Assembly (NCBI GenBank): GCA_050246915.1
Contig: JBFWVD010000013.1
Location: 25,327 to 89,326 of the forward strand
Source: JBFWVD01 sp050246915
Lineage (GTDB): Bacteria > Actinomycetota > Acidimicrobiia > Acidimicrobiales > Ilumatobacteraceae
Reading direction: 5' to 3'
Length of the DNA: 64,000 nt
Made by a program: the position numbers and the translations under genes. Within the stretch, counting starts at the first letter, position 1. Each line of letters begins with the position of its first letter. Positions 52,917 through 61,207 of the stretch are shown here, piece by piece. The notes beneath the pieces are model-generated. The model did no database searches and was not told the DNA's origin. It was given only the letters and a program-made list of their open reading frames with translations.

Positions 52917-53964
52917 TGGGCTCCGCACCCGTCCACGCCAGCAACTCGGCGGTCGTCCAGGTGTTGAGGATCTGCTCGGCCTTCAATGCCCCAGCCGACG
53001 CGATCTCGCAGCCGCTCGGCTGCCATTCGAGCTGACCGGTGGAGTGCGCGTCGGACGAGATCGTGAACAAGCAACCTGAATTGACGGCGATCTCGAGCAG
53101 ATCGAGCGGCGGGTCGAGCCGTTCGGGGCGAGAGTTGATCTCGACCGCCGTGTGGCCCGATGCGCATGCTGCGAACACGAACTCGGCGTCGAACACACTG
53201 GCCGGTCGCACCGGGGAGCGCCGCTCCCCCACCAGCTTTCGGCCCGTGCAGTGACCGAGCACGTCCACATGCGGGCTGCTCACCGCCCGCACCATCCGTT
53301 CGGTCATGGCCGAGCGCTCCATCCGAAGCTTCGAATGCACACTGGCCACCACCACATCGAGTCGGCCGAGCGTCTCGTCGTCGAGGTCGAGGGCGCCGTC
53401 TTCGAGGATGTCCACCTCGAGGCCGGTGAGGATTCGGAACGGCGCGAGGCGTTCGTTGAGGGCGGCGATCTCATCGAGTTGGCGCAGCAAGCGATCACGA
53501 TCGAGCCCATGGGCGATCGTGAGCCGCGCCGAATGATCGGTGAGAGCCAGATAGTCATGACCGAGCCCTTTGGCGGTCGTCGCCATCTCCTCGATCGAAG
53601 CGCCGCCGTCGGACCATGTCGAGTGGGCGTGCAGATCGCCGCGCAACGCGTCGCGGATGACGGCCGCACCGTCGCTCATCGACGGCGCTGTGTCGCGTTC
53701 GAGTTTGGTGAGGTACGCGGGGACGGCGCCGGCGATTGCTTCGCTGATGATGGCGGCGGTCGTGTCTCCGATGCCGTCGAGCTCGGTGAGCGTGTGGCGC
53801 TCGCTGCGCACTCGCAGTTCGGCCGTATCGGTCGATCGAACCACGGCGAGGGCTTTCAGGAACGAACGAGTACGCGGCGATTGGTCGAACGCGCGGTCGA
53901 GACAATGGATCACGCGCAGCAGTGCCGTTTCCGGGGTGTACGGCGCAACGGTGTCGCTCGACAT
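52912..53964 (-). CDS. PHP domain protein, PolX C-terminal type
   Basis: About 350 residues from ATG 53964. The N-terminal third (about 10-85) has a helix-hairpin-helix-like stretch (HTLTELDGIGDTTAAIISEAI). The PHP metal domain begins RGDLHAHSTWSDGGASIEEM, then YLALTDHSARLTIAHG, GLEVDILEDGALD, VVASVHSKL, VDVLGHCTGR, VEINSRPERLDPPLDLL and ISSDAHSTGQLEW. It resembles DNA polymerase X without its polymerase domain, so a phosphatase or nuclease role is likely. A dyad is at 53070-53085. Confidence 0.87.
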   Translation of the reverse strand: MSSDTVAPYTPETALLRVIHCLDRAFDQSPRTRSFLKALAVVRSTDTAELRVRSERHTLTELDGIGDTTAAIISEAIAGAVPAYLTKLERDTAPSMSDGAAVIRDALRGDLHAHSTWSDGGASIEEMATTAKGLGHDYLALTDHSARLTIAHGLDRDRLLRQLDEIAALNERLAPFRILTGLEVDILEDGALDLDDETLGRLDVVVASVHSKLRMERSAMTERMVRAVSSPHVDVLGHCTGRKLVGERRSPVRPASVFDAEFVFAACASGHTAVEINSRPERLDPPLDLLEIAVNSGCLFTISSDAHSTGQLEWQPSGCEIASAGALKAEQILNTWTTAELLAWTGAEPS

Positions 53965-54041
53965 GCGTCCGACCATATCGTCCAGTTCTACGCACCATCT
54001 CGTGGGCACGGTACGTTGCGGTCGGGAGTCGGGGGCTCATC

Positions 54042-54593
54042 GTGACGGGACACCTGGGTGATTCGCAGCAGCGGTTCGGCCGAGTCGTCGATCTGACGCG
54101 TGAGCTCGTCGAGCGGACCGCTCCAGCGGACATCCTCGCGGTGATGATCGCTGCCGCCAGCGCCGACGGGGGTTACCTGGCGCTGCGGGGCCGCGACGGT
54201 GAGTTCGAACTGGTGTCGTGCGACTGCGGGCCGACGCTCGTCGATCCCGACGAGATCGCACGATGGCTGCGACGGGACGCGCCCCCGACCTCCGCGATGG
54301 CCACCCTCGGTCGAGGGCAGGCAGTGTGGGTCTCGACAAGGGAGGAAGGTGAGCGTCAATTCCCGGCGGTTGCAGCGCTGGTCCCCTGGGTACAGGCCTG
54401 GGTCGCGCTCCCGCTCGTCGTTCGATCGGAGGTCATCGGGGTTGTTGTGCTGGGGTTTTCCATGGACCTGGAGTTCGGCGAGCCCGATCGGCGCACCCTC
54501 GAGTCGATGGCAATTCTGTGTTCGGTGGCGGTTGGAGCGAGCACCAGCCACGCGCGCCCGACGGCCCGACCGGTGCGACATCCAAAGCGCTGA
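54042..54593 (+). CDS. GAF domain protein (first of two)
   Basis: 183 residues from GTG 54042. A short helical lead (FGRVVDLTRELVERTAPADI) precedes one GAF domain (MIAAASADGGYLALRGRDGEFELV; WVALPLVVRSEVIGVVVLGFSMDLEFGEPDRRTLESMAILCSVAV). No output domain follows. It is a likely ligand- or redox-sensing module that works through a partner. The next gene encodes a similar protein. Confidence 0.75.
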   Translation: MTGHLGDSQQRFGRVVDLTRELVERTAPADILAVMIAAASADGGYLALRGRDGEFELVSCDCGPTLVDPDEIARWLRRDAPPTSAMATLGRGQAVWVSTREEGERQFPAVAALVPWVQAWVALPLVVRSEVIGVVVLGFSMDLEFGEPDRRTLESMAILCSVAVGASTSHARPTARPVRHPKR

Positions 54594-54712
54594 CGGCCGA
54601 CCGGCATCGAGCCGGGAGCGGTGCAACGTCTGGTTGGTCCTCATGGCGATGCCGTGAACCGTGTCACCCACTCGGGTAGCGTTCCGGCAAATCAGAGGAA
54701 GGCGGGGGTTGC

Positions 54713-55276
54713 ATGGCGGGGCAACTCGGTGAGGAAGCGGAGCAGCTTTGGCGGCTGACGCTCTTGGCGCGAGCGTTCACAGACGGTCTGGATCCCGATC
54801 AGATCGTCGATCTGGTGATCAGCGAGGGAGTGGCAGGTCTCGATGCCGACGGAGCCGTCCTGGCGATGCTCCGTCCACGTGGTCTGCTCGAGGTGGTTGC
54901 TGTTGTGGGCGTAGCAGTCGACAACGTCGCCCGAGCTCAGGAAGCTGGCCCGCTGCGTGTTGATCGCGCGCTTCCCGTCTGCGATGCGGTTCGCTCGGCG
55001 GCGCCCGTATGGGTCGGTTCGCGAGACGCCGGACACCGTCGCTACCCGGAGCTGGCCGATGTGGCCCCGAGGTCCGATGCATGGGCGGCAATCCCCATGA
55101 TGTCGGCCGGTTCGGTGCTGGGGGTGTTCAGTCTCAGCTTCGAAGGGGAGCGCGAGTTCAGCGTCGGCGACAAGCGATACCTCATCGCCCTCGCCGACCT
55201 GTGCACACTGGCGCTCGGTGACCGCGCGTCGCGCCGCTCGGTCAATGCCGTGCGGCGCTGTCGCCCCACGCGCTGA
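54713..55276 (+). CDS. GAF domain protein (second of two)
   Basis: 187 residues, same layout as its upstream neighbour: a helical start (EEAEQLWRLTLLARAFTDGLDPDQIVDLVI), then a GAF domain (DADGAVLAMLRPRGLLEVV; WAAIPMMSAGSVLGVFSLSFEGEREFSVGDKRYLIALADLC). It also lacks an output domain. Its last 35 bp overlap the convergent amidohydrolase gene (55242-55276). Confidence 0.75.
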   Translation: MAGQLGEEAEQLWRLTLLARAFTDGLDPDQIVDLVISEGVAGLDADGAVLAMLRPRGLLEVVAVVGVAVDNVARAQEAGPLRVDRALPVCDAVRSAAPVWVGSRDAGHRRYPELADVAPRSDAWAAIPMMSAGSVLGVFSLSFEGEREFSVGDKRYLIALADLCTLALGDRASRRSVNAVRRCRPTR

Positions 55277-56690
55277 GATCACCGGCGCGGATCGTCGCCG
55301 CGATCTGCACCTCTCGCGGCGCTGTCAGAGCATGAGTGATTGGAGTCGCCAGCACACACAGGTCGGCTGGTGCCCCCACTTCGAGGACGCGAGGCGGTCC
55401 TGATGGCGCATCGAGGGGCGACAGGAACATCTCCAGGGCTTGCCTGGCGGTGATCCGCTCGTTGTCGCCCACGATCGCACCTGACGCGGTGCGGCGATCG
55501 GTCGCAGCCGCAATGGCCCGCCAGGGATCGGGATGTCCGAATGGTGCGTCGGTGCTGCCTGCCACCGCGATCCCCCGATCGATCAGCGTCCCACATCGAT
55601 ACAGGTACGGCTGATCGTCGGCATCGACATCACGCTGGTAGTCGTCGCCGCGCTCCGCGATGAAGTTGGGCTGCGTGACAACTGTCAATTGGAGTTGCGC
55701 GATCCGTTCGAGGCTGTCGGGATCGATGATGCCACCGTGCTCGACACGATCGCCGGCCATGACACCGGCGTCCTCCCACGCAGCGAGGGCCACCACCAGC
55801 CCGATCCGCGACACACAGTGGATGGCAACGGCTCGGCCGACTCGATGGGCGCGGTCGATGTCACGGGTGATGCTCGCGAGATCGAACTCGCTGTGGTCGG
55901 CGGGGAGCAGTTTCACCGGGCCGACGCGCAACGGCGCCGGGTGTTCGGTCACCGATACCGCTCCTGTCACCTGCACGATCGGGAAGCCCGGGCGGCGCGC
56001 CGCCTCGGACAACAACGCAAAGTCCTTCCGGCGATCGGTGGGCGTGGCGTCAGTGACCCCGGTGACCCCGTAGGAGGCCAACTCCCGTCCGAGCGAGGTG
56101 AGATCCAAGGACTGCTGTGGCGCCCGTCGCCGGATGAACGCGTCCAGGCCGTACCAGCGACCGGTCGGAGCGCCGCGATCGTCGATCTCGCCGCGGGCGC
56201 CTTCTGCAGCAGCGATCGGTCCGCCGAGCAACCCGAGCTCTGCCATGGCGGTGTGCGACAACACCCACATCGCACCCGACCGATGCTGCACCCGGATGCG
56301 AGCGCCCGGAGCGACGCTGTCGAGCACATCGGCATCCCAAGGGTGGACCGCCTCGTGGCGATCGTGCAGACCGACCACCCGCATCCACTCGTCACGGCCG
56401 GCTCGCGCCCGATGACCGATCGCCTGCAGGGCCTCGCCGGCATCCAACCCGGAGATGTCCACTGAGGTCCGAGCGGCCGCCAATGCCAACAGGTGGATGT
56501 GGTGATCGTGGAGGCCGGGGATGATCGCTCCCCCGCGAGCGTCGAACTCGTCTCCTCTTCGGCCTGAGCCGGCGCGATGAGGGTCGATGGCGATGATCGT
56601 TGCCGAGCCGCCGATGTTGCCGACGGTCACGTCGACCAACCTCCCGTCGAGGTCGGCCCGTCGGATGTGCAGATGGGGCTCGGCGATCAC
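55242..56690 (-). CDS. Amidohydrolase family protein (YtcJ-like)
   Basis: About 482 residues from GTG 56690, overlapping the CoA-transferase stop (GTGA); the open frame to 56885 is antisense-like noise. Metal-binding motif: IIPGLHDHHIHLLALAAART near 60. Further motifs are HRSGAMWVLSHTAM, AVAIHCVSRIGLVVAL, VEHGGIIDPDSLERIAQL and the catalytic Asp in VAGSTDAPFGHPDPWRAI. It is a zinc-dependent deacylase or amidase of unknown substrate. A dyad lies at 55684-55699. Confidence 0.87.
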   Translation of the reverse strand: MIAEPHLHIRRADLDGRLVDVTVGNIGGSATIIAIDPHRAGSGRRGDEFDARGGAIIPGLHDHHIHLLALAAARTSVDISGLDAGEALQAIGHRARAGRDEWMRVVGLHDRHEAVHPWDADVLDSVAPGARIRVQHRSGAMWVLSHTAMAELGLLGGPIAAAEGARGEIDDRGAPTGRWYGLDAFIRRRAPQQSLDLTSLGRELASYGVTGVTDATPTDRRKDFALLSEAARRPGFPIVQVTGAVSVTEHPAPLRVGPVKLLPADHSEFDLASITRDIDRAHRVGRAVAIHCVSRIGLVVALAAWEDAGVMAGDRVEHGGIIDPDSLERIAQLQLTVVTQPNFIAERGDDYQRDVDADDQPYLYRCGTLIDRGIAVAGSTDAPFGHPDPWRAIAAATDRRTASGAIVGDNERITARQALEMFLSPLDAPSGPPRVLEVGAPADLCVLATPITHALTAPREVQIAATIRAGDLSAWGDSAARH

Positions 56691-58081
56691 CGTCGGCCTC
56701 GATGGGCCCGCTCGAACTGCTCGAGCCATCGGTTGTCGGCGCCGAGGGAGGCGGCTGTCAATCCGACCTGACGAGCCGTGGGTACCGCCGGGATGGCCGC
56801 TCCGGGCCAGTCGAGAGACCCGGCATCGGGCTCTCCACCCGAGGCCCACGCGGCCACCGAGGACAGCGCTACGTCCAACGACCACGAGCCGCCCTCAGCC
56901 GTCGCCGCCAGCGTGGTGGCTGCCGCGGCGAGACCGGCGAGGGGGTCGGCGATGGCGTCGGCGCAGAACACGGGCCCGTCGGTGCTCCACGCGACACAAC
57001 CTCCCGCCACCGCAGCGTCATCGCCGAAGCCCACCCGGTTGGCGGCTCCCTCATCGACACCGACCGACCCGTGGCCGGTGATCGTCACCCACACCCGGTC
57101 ACTCGTGGCGGGCAGAGCCGACGCTGTCAACCCGAGTTGCGCAAGGGCCCGGGGCCGGGACGCCTCGATGACCACATCGGCCTCGATCAACAGGCGCCCG
57201 AGCACGTCGAGATCGCTCGGGACCGAGAAGTCGAGCGACACCATGGTCTTGCCGGCGTTGAGGAGCGAGAAGAAGTCAGGCGGGCCAGAACGTGCACCGT
57301 CGGGACGGGCAATCGACTCGACCTTGATCACCTCGGCGCCGGCCAGATGCAGGAGATGACCACACAGCGGACCGGCCCACAGCGACGAGAGATCGATCAC
57401 CAACGGGCGTCGGGCGCTGCGGCGAGACGATCGCGACGTGATGCGTCGTGCGGAGACGGCGGCACGATCGTTGACCGTCCGCTCGCCGAGTAGGGCGATC
57501 GGCAGGGAGAGCAACACCCCTTGCGTCACCACGTCAGCAGCCGATCGTCGGCCGACTTCGTGGGCCACCTGTTCCCACATCGCCCCGTCCCCCTGCAAGT
57601 GGGCTTCGGGTTCGATGCCGAGCCACGCCGGGATGACCTCGATATCGCTCGGCCGGGACAGTGAGACCGCGATCGTTCGGCCGTCGCCGGATTCCAGCAG
57701 ACGGGACGCGCCACCGCACGACACGCGGCCGTGGCGCTCCAGTCGGGCGATCGCCGCCCGCTCGGCAAGGAGTCCCATCGCGTCGACCACCACCGGCTGA
57801 GCCCAGTTCGTGACGCGGGAGGCCCGATGGGTCACATCGGCGATCGATCGCCCGAGCCGTTCGACGGATTCGACGAGGCCCGATGGCGGAGGCAGCGGCG
57901 GGCCGTCATGTGCACCCGTGAGCCACATGGCGCCCGACGCGGCCCACGCGGCGAGCGAGGAGGCAGCGTCGATCGGTACACACGGAGCGAGGTGAGCTTC
58001 GAGTGTCTCGGAGTCGGTCAGTGCGCTCGTCACGTCGGGCAATTCGGATTGCGTCGTGTTCGACGCCGCAGTGCGCCTCAT
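56687..58081 (-). CDS. Type III CoA-transferase (CaiB/BaiF) with permuted layout
   Basis: 464 residues. The usual N-terminal family motif (VIDLSSLWAGPLCGHLLHLAGAEVIKVES) appears only near residue 228, followed by FFSLLNAGKTMVSLDF, ADVVIEASRPRALAQLGL and DPLAGLAAAATTL. The preceding part holds what normally comes later (GGASRLLESGDGRTIAVSLSRPSDIEVIPAWLG). Similar rearranged proteins occur in mycobacteria, as far as I recall. It transfers CoA between acids. It overlaps both neighbours by 4 bp. Dyads are at 57126, 57510 and 58038. Confidence 0.8.
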   Translation of the reverse strand: MRRTAASNTTQSELPDVTSALTDSETLEAHLAPCVPIDAASSLAAWAASGAMWLTGAHDGPPLPPPSGLVESVERLGRSIADVTHRASRVTNWAQPVVVDAMGLLAERAAIARLERHGRVSCGGASRLLESGDGRTIAVSLSRPSDIEVIPAWLGIEPEAHLQGDGAMWEQVAHEVGRRSAADVVTQGVLLSLPIALLGERTVNDRAAVSARRITSRSSRRSARRPLVIDLSSLWAGPLCGHLLHLAGAEVIKVESIARPDGARSGPPDFFSLLNAGKTMVSLDFSVPSDLDVLGRLLIEADVVIEASRPRALAQLGLTASALPATSDRVWVTITGHGSVGVDEGAANRVGFGDDAAVAGGCVAWSTDGPVFCADAIADPLAGLAAAATTLAATAEGGSWSLDVALSSVAAWASGGEPDAGSLDWPGAAIPAVPTARQVGLTAASLGADNRWLEQFERAHRGRR

Positions 58082-58833
58082 CCCCTACCGAGGCGGGCCA
58101 TGGCGGCGCGCACCCGATCGGGGTAGTGCGATCGGCCGTAGTCGACGTCGGCCTCGATCACGATGTCGAGCAGCTCGGCATGTTGCACCGTGTCCTTCCA
58201 TGGCAGAGCGATGTAGATCGGCAACTCGAACACCCGGAGGCGGTCGAGGTTGGAGTACACGTGCTTCTGGAACAGATAGCGCTGTTCCCACGGCCAGTTC
58301 GACGGGGCGAAACCGGTGCCCGGGTCGACGATGCATCGCTCACGAACCCCCAGTTGCTCGGCCCGGCCGAGCACGGCGTCGAACCAGTGGAGCATCACGT
58401 CCACTGGGTCGTCACCGTCGTCGAGATGGCGTAGCCGACGCGGGTCAGGGCCGTGCAGGAAGGGAACGACGACGGGGCAGGAGAACTCGGCCGCCACCTC
58501 GAGCATGTCGTCGGTCTGCAGACCGTCGGCGGCGTTCAGCCATCCGATGCCGGCGGCCAGGGCTCGTCGGGCGACCTCGGGCTTCCAGGTGTCGACCGAG
58601 ACGGGGACTCCCGGGGCGATGACGGCGTCGATGACGCGGGTGATCCGCTCCCATTCCTCGTCGGGGTCGACGACAGTGGCGATGTCGGTCGAACCCTGCC
58701 CTCCGAGGTCGATGCCGTTGGCGCCGTTGGCCAGCAGCCATGCCACCCGTTTCGCGGCCGATTCGTGATCGACGGCGATGGACTCGGTGTGGAGCGAATC
58801 GGGTGAGCAGTTGACGACGCCGAAGAGGAACAT
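58078..58833 (-). CDS. Dihydropteroate synthase-like pterin-binding protein
   Basis: About 251 residues from ATG 58833. TIM-barrel motifs of DHPS are recognisable: FGVVNCSPDSLH, GIDLGGQGSTDI, VPVSVDTWKPEVARRAL, LNAADGLQ and CIVDPGTGFAPSNW. The lysine normally after DPGxGF and the C-terminal Ser-Arg-Lys phosphate loop are missing, so it is unlikely to make dihydropteroate. It is the first gene of a coupled operon with a CoA-transferase and an amidohydrolase. Confidence 0.8.
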   Translation of the reverse strand: MFLFGVVNCSPDSLHTESIAVDHESAAKRVAWLLANGANGIDLGGQGSTDIATVVDPDEEWERITRVIDAVIAPGVPVSVDTWKPEVARRALAAGIGWLNAADGLQTDDMLEVAAEFSCPVVVPFLHGPDPRRLRHLDDGDDPVDVMLHWFDAVLGRAEQLGVRERCIVDPGTGFAPSNWPWEQRYLFQKHVYSNLDRLRVFELPIYIALPWKDTVQHAELLDIVIEADVDYGRSHYPDRVRAAMARLGRG

Positions 58834-58855
58834 CGCGAGCACGATAGGCCGCAGT

Positions 58856-58890
58856 GGGTGCGCCCCGACCGATCCGGCCGGGGCGCACCC
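58856..58890 (-). terminator. Hairpin downstream of the first ferritin-like gene
   Basis: GGGTGCGCCCCG (58856-58867) pairs perfectly with CGGGGCGCACCC (58879-58890). It starts 8 bp past the ferritin-like gene stop on the minus strand. No T-run follows. Confidence 0.7.
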
Positions 58891-58897
58891 GGCCGGG

Positions 58898-59716
58898 CTA
58901 GACGCCCGTACCGGCGGCCACTGCTTTGTCGGTGACCTGGAACGCCTTGGGCACCGGTGGCTGGCCGAGCACACCAGCCAGGATCGCTGCATGTCGGGCT
59001 TCGACACCACCGACGCTCATGATGGCGGCGTTGAGCTTGGCGTCGGCGAACATGGCCACGTTCGACTGATAGGTCTGGGCGGCGATGGTCTCGAGGTCCA
59101 GCGCGAGTGCCACGATGCCCATCTCGTCGGCCAAGGCCTTGACGTTCGGGGTGATGGCGGCCAACAAGGTCGGATTGGGCATGGTGAACGCCTCACCACC
59201 GGCTGACTTGGTGAGGGACTGGAACAGGGCCGAATGCTCTCGATGCTGGGCCTGGAACATCTTGGCGGCGTCACCGATGGCGGCGGTCTTGACCAGACCG
59301 GAGTCGATGGCGGTCTGATAGGCCGCCACAGCCAGTTCTTCGATCGACGACGCCGTGCGCAGGATCATGACGTCGCTACCCATCGCCGCGACCGTGCTCG
59401 ACGGAGCCATGGTGGTGGCCGATGCAATTGTTGTTGACGCGCCGGCGGCCGTGGAGCCCGACGATGACGTGGCGTCGTCACCACAGGCGGCCAGGACGGC
59501 AGCGCCGAGTACGCCGACGCCGCCGATGCGTAGCACGCTGCGTCGATCGAACCCCATGGCGAGGCGAGACTTGATGCCGTCGTCGGCACCTTCCTCGAAC
59601 AGCCGGGACAGCGCGTCGCGCAGCCGTGGCAGGGTGCTCTCGTGCTCGGCCTGGCTGGCACGGGCCTGACGGCGGATCTCGTCTCCGTCGATGTCGTTTC
59701 GCAGGTCTCGGTTCAT
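58898..59716 (-). CDS. Ferritin-like domain protein, Tat/lipoprotein exported
   Basis: 272 residues. An N-terminal cytosolic lead of about 55 residues precedes DRRSVLRIGGVGVLGAAVLAACG, a twin-arginine signal ending in a lipobox cysteine. A Ser/Thr linker follows. The mature part is a four-helix ferritin_2-type domain (IEELAVAAYQTAIDSG; MFQAQHREHSALFQSL; DLETIAAQTYQSNVAMF; GGVEARHAAILAGVLG) with Glu and His ligands for a di-metal site. It ends near the hairpin above. A dyad is at 59423-59438. Confidence 0.85.
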   Translation of the reverse strand: MNRDLRNDIDGDEIRRQARASQAEHESTLPRLRDALSRLFEEGADDGIKSRLAMGFDRRSVLRIGGVGVLGAAVLAACGDDATSSSGSTAAGASTTIASATTMAPSSTVAAMGSDVMILRTASSIEELAVAAYQTAIDSGLVKTAAIGDAAKMFQAQHREHSALFQSLTKSAGGEAFTMPNPTLLAAITPNVKALADEMGIVALALDLETIAAQTYQSNVAMFADAKLNAAIMSVGGVEARHAAILAGVLGQPPVPKAFQVTDKAVAAGTGV

Positions 59717-59727
59717 GATGTGCTCCT

Positions 59728-60444
59728 TCAGGCGGCCGGGAAGGCGGCGGGGTCGACGGCAGCGGTAGCCGTTTCGAACGGCGGGACGAGGGCGGCGCCC
59801 GAGAGTCCGAGGACTTGGCCGAGCACGACGGCGTGCTGGGCCTCGACCGGCAGGATCGACGCAGTGAGTTGCAGTGCTGGGGCCGACGTGAGTGCCCCGA
59901 GGGCGAACATGTACGTGGCAGCCGCGGCGTTCTCGAGGTCGAAGGCGATCTTGACGATCGCCATCTCGTCGGTGGCGCCTTGGAGCTGCGCTGCGACTGC
60001 GGCCAGGAGCTTCGGGTTCGGCTTTCCTGTCGACATGGATCCGGCGGCCGCGGCGAACGCTGCGGCGTGCTCTGCGTGGTGCCCGGCAAAGGCCGTTGCC
60101 GCGTCGCCGACGGCCTTCGTCGTCACTTTCCCGCTGGCGGCTGCCGCCTTGTAGGCCTCGACGGCGGCGAGCTCCACCGAAGCGGCGAATGCTGCGATGT
60201 CGCCGTCACCGGCCGCGGCCGCGCTCCGGGCGAACGCCACGAGCGGGATCGCCGCACCGCCGATGGCGATGAGGGTCTTGGCGGCGGGTGATGCCCACGT
60301 CGAGCGTCGAGCTTCGAGGAGCGCACCCGTGCGAGACGCGCTCTGGAGCTCTCGGATCTCGCTCGGCATCGTGCCCATCGCCGCACGATGCTGATCGTCG
60401 ACGTGTCGGGTCATGTCGATGAGCTGGTGTTCGGTGATCTCCAT
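59728..60444 (-). CDS. Ferritin-like domain protein (second of pair)
   Basis: About 238 residues from ATG 60444. A helical start (MEITEHQLIDMTRHVDDQHR) and a hydrophobic segment (AKTLIAIGGAAIPLVAFARSAAAAG) precede a ferritin-like bundle with the same signature positions as its neighbour (VELAAVEAYKAAAASG; FAGHHAEHAAAFAAA; DLENAAAATYMFALG; LPVEAQHAVVLGQVLG). It lies 11 bp from the first ferritin-like gene. The pair may oxidise or store iron or another metal at the membrane. Confidence 0.82.
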   Translation of the reverse strand: MEITEHQLIDMTRHVDDQHRAAMGTMPSEIRELQSASRTGALLEARRSTWASPAAKTLIAIGGAAIPLVAFARSAAAAGDGDIAAFAASVELAAVEAYKAAAASGKVTTKAVGDAATAFAGHHAEHAAAFAAAAGSMSTGKPNPKLLAAVAAQLQGATDEMAIVKIAFDLENAAAATYMFALGALTSAPALQLTASILPVEAQHAVVLGQVLGLSGAALVPPFETATAAVDPAAFPAA

Positions 60445-60491
60445 TGGTCCTCCATTTGTGGTTGGCGAAGGCGTCGAGCGGCGATCGGTCG

Positions 60492-60908
60492 TCAGGCAGT
60501 GACCACGATCGAGCCCGTCATCGAGTTGTGGATTCCGCACACGTACGAGTACGTGCCCGGCGTGGCGAAGATGTGGCTGAAGCTCTCTCCCTCGCCGAGG
60601 TTCTTGGAATCGAAGGTCTTGTCGCTCGAGCGGATCGAGTGGTCGAACCGGTCGCTGTTGGTCCACGTGACGTTCGTGCCGGCAGCGACGGTGAGTGTCG
60701 ATGGGGCGAACGCGAACCCGGCGATCTGCACCGATCCCGCGGCGCCGGCCGCCGCGGTGGGTGTGGGCGACGCGGATGATGCGGGCGGAGCCGAAGAAGC
60801 CGACGGTGAGCCGTCCCCACCGCCGCAACCGGTGAGGGCGAACAAGGCGAAACCGGCGCCGAGCACAGCGCAGAACCGGGTCGCAGAGCGATTGGGGTGG
60901 TTGGTCAT
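60492..60908 (-). CDS. Lipoprotein cupredoxin (plastocyanin/azurin-like)
   Basis: About 138 residues from ATG 60908. Lipoprotein signal (VLGAGFALFALTGCG), Ser/Pro/Ala linker, then a single cupredoxin domain. Type 1 copper ligands are visible: His in RFDHSI, Cys and His in YVCGIHNSM, and the Met of that motif. It carries electrons on the outer membrane face. It precedes the two ferritin-like genes on the same strand and may supply or accept electrons for them. Confidence 0.9.
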   Translation of the reverse strand: MTNHPNRSATRFCAVLGAGFALFALTGCGGGDGSPSASSAPPASSASPTPTAAAGAAGSVQIAGFAFAPSTLTVAAGTNVTWTNSDRFDHSIRSSDKTFDSKNLGEGESFSHIFATPGTYSYVCGIHNSMTGSIVVTA

Positions 60909-61207
60909 CACCGATGCTTCGTGGCCAAGCCCGGATCGGATTGGCCCGATCGGATCGGATCCGCGGCTGCTCTGCGATGGGTCCCAGCTGCGTCCCTCAC
61001 GAGTCCCAGATGGGCCCGGAACGACCAGCGAGAAGTGCTTCAACCCGCTGACTGATCCGCCGATCACTGACTGACGCGTTGATGAGTCGACACGGCGCTG
61101 TGGACTCGTTACGTTTCGCCGGCCCTATCCCACCCCTTCGAACAACCGGTTCATGCCGGGAGGTGAGAACTGCCCGCCTCGGCGGGCCCCAACAGCGAGG
61201 AGACTCC

